From: Duganella dendranthematis
GTDB taxonomy: Bacteria; Pseudomonadota; Gammaproteobacteria; Burkholderiales; Burkholderiaceae_D
Direction: 5' to 3'
Assembly (NCBI RefSeq): GCF_012849375.1
Contig: NZ_CP051684.1
Coordinates: forward strand, 5,456,001 to 5,520,000
DNA length: 64,000 nucleotides
In this document: positions 17,135-24,296 of the stretch, piece by piece
How the letters are laid out: the number at the start of each line of letters is the position of its first letter
Position numbering within the stretch: position 1 is the first letter of the stretch
Position numbers and translations under genes: made by a program
The notes under the pieces: model-generated
Told to the model about the DNA's origin: nothing
The model's database searches: none
The model's input: the letters and a program-made list of their open reading frames with translations, nothing else

Positions 17135-18337
17135 ATGAGCAATCCACAAAATACTTTCTATAGCAGCCTCCAGCAAAATCTGGATCAATTGCGCGAACAG
17201 GGCCTGTACAAGCCAGAGCGCGTACTGGCTTCCCGCCAGGGCTCGGAAGTGATGAGTGAGGATGGTCGAATGCTGATTAATATGTGCGCCAACAACTACC
17301 TCGGCCTGTCGGGCGAGGAGTGGGTGGCGCAGGCGTCCATCGACGCCACCGAAAAATATGGCTACGGCCTGTCGTCGGTGCGCTTTATCTGCGGCACCCA
17401 GACCGTGCACAAGCAACTGGAGCATGCCATCTCCAAGTTCCTCGGCACCGAAGACACCATCCTGTACGCGGCGGCCTTCGACGCCAACGGCGGCGTGTTC
17501 GAGCCGCTGTTCGACGAAAACGACGCCATCATCTCCGACGCGCTCAACCACGCTTCGATCATCGACGGCATCCGCCTGTGCAAGGCCGCGCGCTTCCGCT
17601 ACGCCCACAACGATATGGCCGATCTGGAAAAGCAGCTGCAAGCGGCCGCAGACAAGCGCCATAAAGTCATCGTCACCGACGGCGTGTTCTCGATGGACGG
17701 CACCATCGCCCAGCTGGACAAGATCGTCGAGCTGGCCGACAAATACGGCGCGCTGGTGATGATCGACGAATGCCACGCCTCCGGCTTCATGGGCAAGACC
17801 GGCCGCGGCACGCATGAGCACCACAACGTGGTCGGCAAGATCGACATCATCACCGGCACGCTGGGCAAGGCGCTGGGCGGCGCCATGGGCGGCTTCACCT
17901 CCGGCCGCAAGGAAGTGATCGAGATGCTGCGCCAGAAATCGCGTCCTTACCTGTTCTCGAACACGCTGGCGCCATCGATTGCCGGCGCGTCGCTGGCCGT
18001 GCTGCAGCAGCTGTCGCAATCGACCGAGCTGCGCGACCGCCTGCACGAGAACACCGCGTACTTCCGTAAAGAGATCGAAGCGCTCGGCTTCACCATCAAG
18101 CCGGGCACCCACCCTGTGGTTCCTGTGATGTTGTTCGAAGCGCCGGTGGCGCAGAAGTTCGCCGCGCGAATGTATGAACTGGGCGTGCTGCTCAGCGGCT
18201 TCTTCTACCCGGTGGTCCCGATGGGCCAGGCGCGTGTGCGCGTCCAACTGTCTGCCGCGCATACCCGCGAACAGCTGGACACCGTACTCAAAGCATTCGA
18301 ACAGGCCGGCCGCGAATTGGGCCTGCTGAAGAACTAA
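17135..18337 (+). CDS. kbl: 2-amino-3-ketobutyrate CoA ligase (glycine C-acetyltransferase)
   Basis: This 400-residue PLP enzyme converts 2-amino-3-oxobutanoate plus CoA to glycine and acetyl-CoA, the second step of threonine degradation. The PLP lysine is Lys245 in ITGTLGKALGGAMGG, matching Lys244 of the E. coli enzyme. MIDECHASGFMG and LFSNTLAPSIAGA are other family blocks. Length is full. It is the first gene of an operon with the threonine dehydrogenase (next gene) and sdaA, divergent from an XRE-cupin regulator. The ribosome site is GAGGA before ATG 17135. Confidence 0.96.
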   Translation: MSNPQNTFYSSLQQNLDQLREQGLYKPERVLASRQGSEVMSEDGRMLINMCANNYLGLSGEEWVAQASIDATEKYGYGLSSVRFICGTQTVHKQLEHAISKFLGTEDTILYAAAFDANGGVFEPLFDENDAIISDALNHASIIDGIRLCKAARFRYAHNDMADLEKQLQAAADKRHKVIVTDGVFSMDGTIAQLDKIVELADKYGALVMIDECHASGFMGKTGRGTHEHHNVVGKIDIITGTLGKALGGAMGGFTSGRKEVIEMLRQKSRPYLFSNTLAPSIAGASLAVLQQLSQSTELRDRLHENTAYFRKEIEALGFTIKPGTHPVVPVMLFEAPVAQKFAARMYELGVLLSGFFYPVVPMGQARVRVQLSAAHTREQLDTVLKAFEQAGRELGLLKN

Positions 18338-18362
18338 TATGAAAATCGTCAGGAACACAGAA

Positions 18363-19331
18363 ATGGAACAACAAAAAATTCTCGTCATCGGCGCCAATGG
18401 CCAGATCGGCAGTGAACTGGTGGAAGCACTGGCCAAGCAGCACGGTGCACAGAACGTCATCGCCAGCGATGTCAGCCCGACCAACCTGTATCAGGCGGCG
18501 CGCTACACCACGCTCAACGTGCTGGATAAAGTCTCGCTGGCCGCATTGATCACCGACGAAGGCATCACCCAGGTGTACCAGCTGGCGGCGATGCTGTCGG
18601 CCACCGGCGAAGCGGCGCCGCTGAAGGCATGGACGCTGAACATGGACGGCCTGCTGAATATCCTGGAAGTGGCGCGCGAACGCGGCGCCATCGGCAAGCC
18701 GCTGAAGGTGTTCTGGCCGTCGTCGATCGCCGCCTTCGGCCCGAACACGCCGCAAACCGATACGCCACAACTGACGGTGATGGACCCAACCACCATCTAC
18801 GGCATCAGCAAGCTGGCCGGCGAGCGCCTGTGCGAATACTATTTCCTGAAGTACGGCGTGGACGTGCGTTCGATCCGCTACCCAGGCATCATCAGCTACA
18901 AGTCGCCACCGGGCGGCGGCACCACCGATTACGCGATTGCGATCTTCCATTCGGCGCTGCGCGGCGAGCGTTATGAATGCTTCCTCGGCCCGCAAACCAC
19001 GCTGCCAATGATCTACATGCCCGACGCGATCCGCGCCACCATCGAGTTGATGGATGCGCCGGCGGAGCTGGTGAAAGTGCGTTCCTCGTACAACGTGGCC
19101 GGCGTATCGTTCAACCCGGAACAGCTGGCTGCTGCGATTACCCGCAAGCTGCCGGACTTTAAAATCGCCTACCAGCCGGACAGCCGCCAGGCTATCGCCG
19201 ATTCCTGGCCGCAAAGCCTGGACGACGCTACCGCCACTGCGGACTGGGGCTGGAAAGCCCGCATCGGTGTCGATGAAATGGTCGACAGCATGCTGGCGAA
19301 CATTGACGTCAGCCTGGGCAAGGCCGCCTGA
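18363..19331 (+). CDS. L-threonine 3-dehydrogenase, short-chain (SDR/epimerase-like) type
   Basis: This 322-residue NAD-dependent enzyme oxidises L-threonine to 2-amino-3-ketobutyrate. It has the extended SDR Rossmann motif GANGQIGSEL near the N-terminus and the catalytic Tyr/Lys pair in TIYGISKLAGE. Its sequence (FWPSSIAAFGP, RYPGIISYKSPPGGGTTDYA) fits the SDR-type threonine dehydrogenases known from Cupriavidus and Flavobacterium, not the zinc-dependent Tdh of E. coli. ATG 18363 has AGGA eight bases upstream. An alternative ATG at 18339, directly after the kbl stop, adds eight residues. The function is strongly supported by the kbl neighbour. The stop overlaps the sdaA start (TGATG). Confidence 0.88.
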   Translation: MEQQKILVIGANGQIGSELVEALAKQHGAQNVIASDVSPTNLYQAARYTTLNVLDKVSLAALITDEGITQVYQLAAMLSATGEAAPLKAWTLNMDGLLNILEVARERGAIGKPLKVFWPSSIAAFGPNTPQTDTPQLTVMDPTTIYGISKLAGERLCEYYFLKYGVDVRSIRYPGIISYKSPPGGGTTDYAIAIFHSALRGERYECFLGPQTTLPMIYMPDAIRATIELMDAPAELVKVRSSYNVAGVSFNPEQLAAAITRKLPDFKIAYQPDSRQAIADSWPQSLDDATATADWGWKARIGVDEMVDSMLANIDVSLGKAA

Positions 19332-20704
19332 TGGACATGAGTGTCTTCGATCTATTCAAGATCGGCATCGGTCCATCGAGCTCGCACACCGTGGGCCCGA
19401 TGGTGGCGGCGCGCCGCTTCCTGCTGGATAACGCTCCGCTGGAGGACGTGACCGAAGTCAAGGCCGAGCTATATGGCTCGCTGGCCCTGACCGGCATCGG
19501 TCACGCCACCGATAAAGCCGTGCTGCTTGGCCTGATGGGTGAAACGCCGCAGGACGTGGTGCCGACGCGCGTGGATGCGCAACTGGCGGAAGCCGAAGCG
19601 GCGGGTCAGCTCGCGCTGCTCGGCAAGCAAGTGGTGCCGTTCAAGCGCGGCACGCATCTGGTATTCCATATGGCCGAATCCCTGCCGGAACACCCGAACG
19701 GCATGCGCTTCACGCTGACCCGCAAGGACGGCAGCAGCATCTCCAGAGTCTACTACTCGGTCGGCGGCGGCTTTATTCGCGAAGAGGGCGAAGAAGCGGC
19801 GCTGGCGGCGTCTGTGGTCATGCCTTACCCGTTCGGCACCATGGACGAACTGTTGGCGCATGGCGTGCGCAGTGGCCTGACCATTCCGCAAATGCTGCGC
19901 GCGAATGAGCGCGTGCGCGTCAGCGACGATGAGCTGAACGCCGGACTGGATAAAATCTGGAAGGTGATGCGTGACTGTATCGCCCATGGCCTCGACACGC
20001 CGGGCCAGCTGCCGGGCGGCTTGAACGTCAAGCGCCGCGCCGCCGGCCTGTGGAAGCAGGCCAGCACCAGCAGTCCGGCGGACAGCCTGCCGCACGACGC
20101 CATGCATCTGGTCAGCCTGTATGCGATGGCGGTTAACGAAGAAAACGCCGCCGGCGGACGGGTGGTCACCGCGCCGACCAACGGCGCGGCCGGCATCATT
20201 CCGGCGGTGCTGCGCTACTACGCGGAAGACTGCAAGCCGAGCGACCCGGTCACCGGCGTGCGCGACTTCATGCTGACGGCTGCGGCCATCGGCATGCTGT
20301 GCAAGCGGAATGCGTCGATCTCCGGCGCGGAAATCGGCTGCCAGGGCGAGGTGGGCGTCGCTTGCGCGATGGCCGCTGCGGGCCTGGTCGCTGCGCTGGG
20401 CGGCAGCAATGGCCAGATCGAGAACGCCGCCGAAATCGGCATCGAACACCATCTGGGCATGACCTGCGATCCGATCGGAGGGCTGGTCCAAATTCCCTGC
20501 ATCGAGCGTAACGGCATGGGCGCCGTCAAGGCTATCACGGCCGCCTCGCTTGCTCTAAAGGGCGATGGCACGCACTTCGTCAGCCTCGATGAAGTGATCG
20601 AGACCATGCGCCAGACCGGCGCCGACATGCAGGCGAAGTACAAGGAGACTTCGCTGGGCGGCCTGGCGATTCACGTCATCACCGTCAATCACGCGGCTTG
20701 CTGA
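19331..20704 (+). CDS. sdaA: L-serine ammonia-lyase (L-serine dehydratase)
   Basis: This 457-residue iron-sulfur enzyme deaminates L-serine to pyruvate and ammonia. The N-terminal beta domain starts with [20 protein letters not shown], the family signature. The C-terminal alpha domain holds the cluster cysteines in the segments [18 protein letters not shown] and MTCDPIGG. It is the single-chain form, as in E. coli SdaA. The ATG overlaps the stop of the threonine dehydrogenase gene, so translation is coupled. In this operon, glycine made by Kbl can feed to serine and then to pyruvate here. The 3' end overlaps the convergent M56 peptidase gene by 20 bp. Confidence 0.95.
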   Translation: MDMSVFDLFKIGIGPSSSHTVGPMVAARRFLLDNAPLEDVTEVKAELYGSLALTGIGHATDKAVLLGLMGETPQDVVPTRVDAQLAEAEAAGQLALLGKQVVPFKRGTHLVFHMAESLPEHPNGMRFTLTRKDGSSISRVYYSVGGGFIREEGEEAALAASVVMPYPFGTMDELLAHGVRSGLTIPQMLRANERVRVSDDELNAGLDKIWKVMRDCIAHGLDTPGQLPGGLNVKRRAAGLWKQASTSSPADSLPHDAMHLVSLYAMAVNEENAAGGRVVTAPTNGAAGIIPAVLRYYAEDCKPSDPVTGVRDFMLTAAAIGMLCKRNASISGAEIGCQGEVGVACAMAAAGLVAALGGSNGQIENAAEIGIEHHLGMTCDPIGGLVQIPCIERNGMGAVKAITAASLALKGDGTHFVSLDEVIETMRQTGADMQAKYKETSLGGLAIHVITVNHAAC

Positions 20705-21896
20705 CGGCCAGTTGTAGTTTGAACTGATCGTCCACGCCGACGGTTGCGGTTTCGCCGATCGGCACCAGCAAGCCTGGGCTGCTGATCACGCGGTCGTCGT
20801 GCTTGATGACCGCTTTCACAAACACGGAACTGGCGCCGGCCTTGGTCAGCACCAGCTCCGTGCGCCATACACCGTCTTTCCCCGTGCTGGCCACTGCCGC
20901 CTGCACGCCTTCCTGCACCAGTAGTGCCGGCGAGGACGACTCGCCGCCGGCGACCAACTTCATATTGACCATGTATTTGTCCGGGCTTTCCACGCCGGCG
21001 TTGGCGGCCATGGCGCCGTAGTCGCAGGCGGCGACGAGCGCAGTGATGGTGATGCGGCCGAACACGCGGCGAAGCTTGGTGGGTGGCGTTTGCTGCAACT
21101 GCATGACGCGCTCCTTCAATGGGTGAGTGGACTGCCAGTGGCAATGTATCAGTGCTGCCTGGGTGGACATCTGCGTTTTGAGCATGGCGTCGGCGTAGCT
21201 GCGTTTCAGGCCAGGATGCGCGTGCATGACGGCGGCGTCGCACGCCAGTTCCTGATCCAGCCGGAAGCGGCGCGCGGCCAGGTGCACCAGCGGATGGAAC
21301 CACAGGGCACATTGCAGCAGTGCGCACTGGGCGTTCATCAAGGGATCGCGGCGCCGCAGATGCACTGTTTCGTGGGCGAGGATCAGTTGCTGCTCTTGTG
21401 GCGTGTAGCGCGCGGCGAAATCGGCCGGCACCACGATCACCGGCCGCCACAGACCAACCACCGCCGGCCCTTCGTCGGTGCGCATGCTGTGATAGATGCT
21501 GCCGTCGCGGCTGAGAGGGCCAAGCTGCTTGCGGTAGCGACGGTGCGCGACGCCATACCATGCCAGCATCGCCATTGCGACCGCCAGCCAGACTGCCGCT
21601 ACCCACATCTGCCACTGCTGCCATGGCATGCCGACGATGCTGGCGGCGGGCAGGCCGGCGCTGGCGAGATGGCGCAACGGCGCCACCACCTGTTGCACCT
21701 GTGCCGGCATGCGCACGGCGGACAGCACGGCTAGCGCTGTCGCCGCCAGTGCGGTCGGCATTGCGGCCCACGCCATGTAGGCCATTCGCGCACCGAACGC
21801 CCGTCGCAGTGGCACGCGCACGACGCACAGCAGCAAGATGACGGCGCCGGCAATCAAGCTGGCGGCGAGCAGCGCATGCAGGAGGTCATTTGCCAT
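20685..21896 (-). CDS. BlaR1/MecR1-like M56 membrane metalloprotease sensor
   Basis: This 403-residue protein has an N-terminal membrane part with four or so hydrophobic helices. It carries a zinc peptidase motif HETVH (175-179) and the third ligand Glu216 in DQELACD, typical of family M56. After a further hydrophobic stretch (about 279-300) there is a C-terminal domain of about 105 residues with beta-rich character ([22 protein letters not shown]). This is not the penicillin-binding domain of BlaR1. By analogy, sensing through that domain would activate cleavage of the neighbouring BlaI-type repressor. The gene overlaps blaI by 11 bp and sdaA (convergent) by 20 bp. The inducing signal is unknown. 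Confidence 0.85.
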   Translation of the reverse strand: MANDLLHALLAASLIAGAVILLLCVVRVPLRRAFGARMAYMAWAAMPTALAATALAVLSAVRMPAQVQQVVAPLRHLASAGLPAASIVGMPWQQWQMWVAAVWLAVAMAMLAWYGVAHRRYRKQLGPLSRDGSIYHSMRTDEGPAVVGLWRPVIVVPADFAARYTPQEQQLILAHETVHLRRRDPLMNAQCALLQCALWFHPLVHLAARRFRLDQELACDAAVMHAHPGLKRSYADAMLKTQMSTQAALIHCHWQSTHPLKERVMQLQQTPPTKLRRVFGRITITALVAACDYGAMAANAGVESPDKYMVNMKLVAGGESSSPALLVQEGVQAAVASTGKDGVWRTELVLTKAGASSVFVKAVIKHDDRVISSPGLLVPIGETATVGVDDQFKLQLAVSKPRD

Positions 21897-22266
21897 CGCT
21901 AAGCTCTTTGACTAATCGCTTCAGGTCTTCCAGATCGTCGGCACTCAGCTTGCCATGTCGTCCGAAGTGCGCCACCAGCGGCGCGATGCGGCCGCCGAAC
22001 AGGCGCTGCACCATGCCGCCGCTTTCCGTTACCAACCACTGGTCGCGTGTCAGCAGCGGCGAGTAGAGAAAGCGCCGGCCGTCCTTTGCGGCGCGCACCG
22101 CGCCTTTCTTGAGCAGGCGATTGAGCAGCGTCTTGATGGTGGCGACCTGCCACGCCTGTTGATCGCTGAGCGCCGCCACCACGTCTTCTGCCGTGCGCGG
22201 GCTGCCGCTCCACAGCACTTCCATGACTTGCGATTCAGCGTCGCTGATTTGGATAGGTTTATTCAT
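21886..22266 (-). CDS. BlaI/MecI/CopY family transcriptional repressor
   Basis: This 126-residue winged-helix repressor includes ISDAESQVMEVLWSGSPRTAEDV and VATIKTLLNRLLKKGAV, the hallmark recognition region of the BlaI/MecI family. The C-terminal half is the dimerisation part that the partner protease normally clips. The start ATG 22266 is supported by family N-terminal length. Codons further upstream are untypical. The gene lies directly before, and overlaps, the M56 sensor gene. A perfect inverted repeat of the BlaI type is 9 bp upstream of the start codon, so self-repression is expected. Confidence 0.9.
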   Translation of the reverse strand: MNKPIQISDAESQVMEVLWSGSPRTAEDVVAALSDQQAWQVATIKTLLNRLLKKGAVRAAKDGRRFLYSPLLTRDQWLVTESGGMVQRLFGGRIAPLVAHFGRHGKLSADDLEDLKRLVKELSDGK

Positions 22267-22275
22267 GCGGTTAAC

Positions 22276-22291
22276 GATTACACATGTAATC
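22276..22291. promoter_or_regulatory. BlaI-type operator (GATTACA-CA-TGTAATC)
   Basis: A perfect 7-bp inverted repeat with a 2-base centre contains the TACA/TGTA core known for BlaI and MecI operators. It lies between the repressor gene and the FTR1 gene, next to the repressor start. It is about 58 bases upstream of the FTR1 start, so it could also affect that gene. Confidence 0.7.
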
Positions 22292-22341
22292 GATGATGTC
22301 AACCTGCAGAAAACTCGAAATTGGCATATAGTCGCCGACTT

Positions 22342-22369
22342 GGATAACAATGAGAATAAGAATCATGTT
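22342..22369 (+). promoter_or_regulatory. Fur-like box overlapping the FTR1 promoter and start
   Basis: From 22343 the sequence reads as hexamers GATAAC, AATGAG, AATAAG, AATCAT, close to the repeated GATAAT array bound by Fur. A TTGGCA -35 at 22321-22326 and GATAAC -10 at 22343-22348 (16-base spacer) would place the box over the promoter. The box also covers the first possible start codon. Confidence 0.5.
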
Positions 22370-24296
22370 GATTGCGATGAGAATCTGGTCGATAGTGCTG
22401 TTTGCCTTCTGCCTGAATGGCGCCGTGCATGCGCAGCCGAACGATCCAAACGCAGGGGCAAAGCAGTTATGGCAGCTGATTGATTACGTTGCCGTCGATT
22501 ACGGCGGCGCGGTGGAACATGGCGTAGTCGCCAGTGAGTCCGAATATGCGGAAATGCTGGACTTCACCGACAACGCGGTCAAGCAGGCGGCCGGCTTGCC
22601 GCCGCATGCGTCGCAGGCCGCGGTGTCGGCAGCGGTTGCCGACCTGCGCGCCGCTGTCATGCGCAAGGCCGATGCGGCCGAGGTCAAGAATCTTGCGCAC
22701 CGCGCCAACGCATTGCTGATCGCCGCCTATCCGATTCCGGTGGCGCCCAAAGCCTTGCCAAATCTGACGCGCGGCGCTTCGCTGTACGCCGCGCAGTGCG
22801 CCGCCTGCCATGGCGCTACGGGTCACGGCGATGGCACGCTTGCCGCCACGCTCGATCCCAAGCCGATCGCTTTTTCTGACGCTGAACGCGCGCAATCGCG
22901 CAGCCTTTTGGCGCTGTACCAAGTGGTGTCGCAAGGCGTGGCCGGGACGTCGATGGCCAGTTTCGCAGCTTTGCCGGAAGCGGACCGCTGGGATCTGGCG
23001 TTCTTCATCGGCGGCCTGTCGTTCGACGCTGCCGGCCGCGCGCGCGGCGAAAAATTGTGGAAAGACGATCCGGCGCTGCGAGCCCAATTCCCCGATCTGG
23101 CCGCAGTCACCACGCTGACGCAGGAAGCTATCGCCGCCAAAACCGGCATGCAGACGGCGCGTGATTTGACCGCTTATATCCGCAGCCAACCGGCGCAGGC
23201 TGAAGGACAAAAGCCATCCGGCCTCGCGCTGTCGCGCGCCCGCCTGGCGGAAAGTCTGGCCGCCTTGCATGCGGGCGACCGTGCCGCAGCCACCAAACTT
23301 GGCCTGTCCGCCTATCTGGATGGCTTCGAACCGATCGAACCGGTGGTCGGCGCGCGTAACAAGTCGCTGCTGGCAGCCGTCGAAAGCGCCATGCTGGCGT
23401 ATCGCTCCGCCGTCGCCAACGGCGATGTCGCCAAGGCCGACGCGGTCGGCAAGGAACTCACGCAGCTATTCACATTGGTGGAAGCGGAACTCGGTGACGC
23501 CAAGGCCGACCCGATGACGACCTTTGTCGGCGCGCTCACCATCCTGCTGCGCGAAGGCGTCGAGGCGCTGCTGATCGTGATCGGCATCGTCGCCTTCCTG
23601 CGCAAGGCGCAGCGCAAGGACGTCCTGCCGTACGTGCACACCGGCTGGATAGGCGCACTGGTGGCGGGTGTGCTGACCTGGGTGGCGGCGACCTACCTGG
23701 TGACGATCAGCGGCGCCAGTCGCGAAGTCAGCGAAGGCGTCGGCTCGGTGTTCGCTGCATTGGTGTTGTTGAGCGTTGGCCTGTGGATGCACCAGAAGAG
23801 CAGCGCCGGACGTTGGCAAGAATATTTGAGCGAGAAGCTGTCGGCGGCGATGACCCGCAAGACCGCATGGAGCCTGTTCGCACTGTCCTTCATCGCCGTG
23901 TACCGCGAGGTGTTCGAGACGGTGCTGTTCTACTCCGCGCTGGCGGCCGACGGCAACGGCGGCGCGCTGCTGGGCGGTTTCATCGCGGCAGTGGTGCTGC
24001 TGGCGATCATCGGCTGGGTACTGCTGCGTTCCAGCGCGCGTATGCCGATCGGGAAGTTCTTCTCTTTCACCTCCGGCTTTGTCGCGGTGCTGGCAGTAAT
24101 CCTGATCGGCAAAGGCGTGGCGGCGTTGCAGGAAGCAGGCTGGGTTGGCGTTACGCCGGTCAGTTTCCCGCGCATCGACATGCTTGGCGTGCTACCGACC
24201 GCCGAAACGCTGGGCTCTCAGGCGTTGATCCTGGCGATTCTGCTGGCCGGCTTTGGCTACAACCGGATCTCTGCGGCGCGGCGCGTGAAAGCTTAA
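22350..24296 (+). CDS. Cytochrome c-FTR1 fusion iron permease
   Basis: This 648-residue protein joins an exported cytochrome-like part to an FTR1/EfeU iron permease. A signal peptide (about 1-28, ending AVHAQ) is followed by a helical region and a c-type heme site CAACH (150-154) with a likely distal Met further on. The permease half (about 390-645) has seven hydrophobic segments and two REXXE motifs, REGVE (401-405) and REVFE (519-523), which are the ferric iron sites of FTR1. The heme domain probably oxidises ferrous iron for uptake. Starts at 22350, 22365 and 22377 are all possible. If transcription begins as the promoter suggests, one of the later two is used. It overlaps the convergent GGDEF-EAL gene by 4 bp. 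Iron control by Fur is likely. Confidence 0.88.
   Translation: MRIRIMLIAMRIWSIVLFAFCLNGAVHAQPNDPNAGAKQLWQLIDYVAVDYGGAVEHGVVASESEYAEMLDFTDNAVKQAAGLPPHASQAAVSAAVADLRAAVMRKADAAEVKNLAHRANALLIAAYPIPVAPKALPNLTRGASLYAAQCAACHGATGHGDGTLAATLDPKPIAFSDAERAQSRSLLALYQVVSQGVAGTSMASFAALPEADRWDLAFFIGGLSFDAAGRARGEKLWKDDPALRAQFPDLAAVTTLTQEAIAAKTGMQTARDLTAYIRSQPAQAEGQKPSGLALSRARLAESLAALHAGDRAAATKLGLSAYLDGFEPIEPVVGARNKSLLAAVESAMLAYRSAVANGDVAKADAVGKELTQLFTLVEAELGDAKADPMTTFVGALTILLREGVEALLIVIGIVAFLRKAQRKDVLPYVHTGWIGALVAGVLTWVAATYLVTISGASREVSEGVGSVFAALVLLSVGLWMHQKSSAGRWQEYLSEKLSAAMTRKTAWSLFALSFIAVYREVFETVLFYSALAADGNGGALLGGFIAAVVLLAIIGWVLLRSSARMPIGKFFSFTSGFVAVLAVILIGKGVAALQEAGWVGVTPVSFPRIDMLGVLPTAETLGSQALILAILLAGFGYNRISAARRVKA

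Noticed and set aside
20685..22266. BlaI/BlaR1-like pair considered as a beta-lactam resistance locus
   Set aside because: The sensor lacks a penicillin-binding domain and there is no beta-lactamase or alternative transpeptidase gene in the window.
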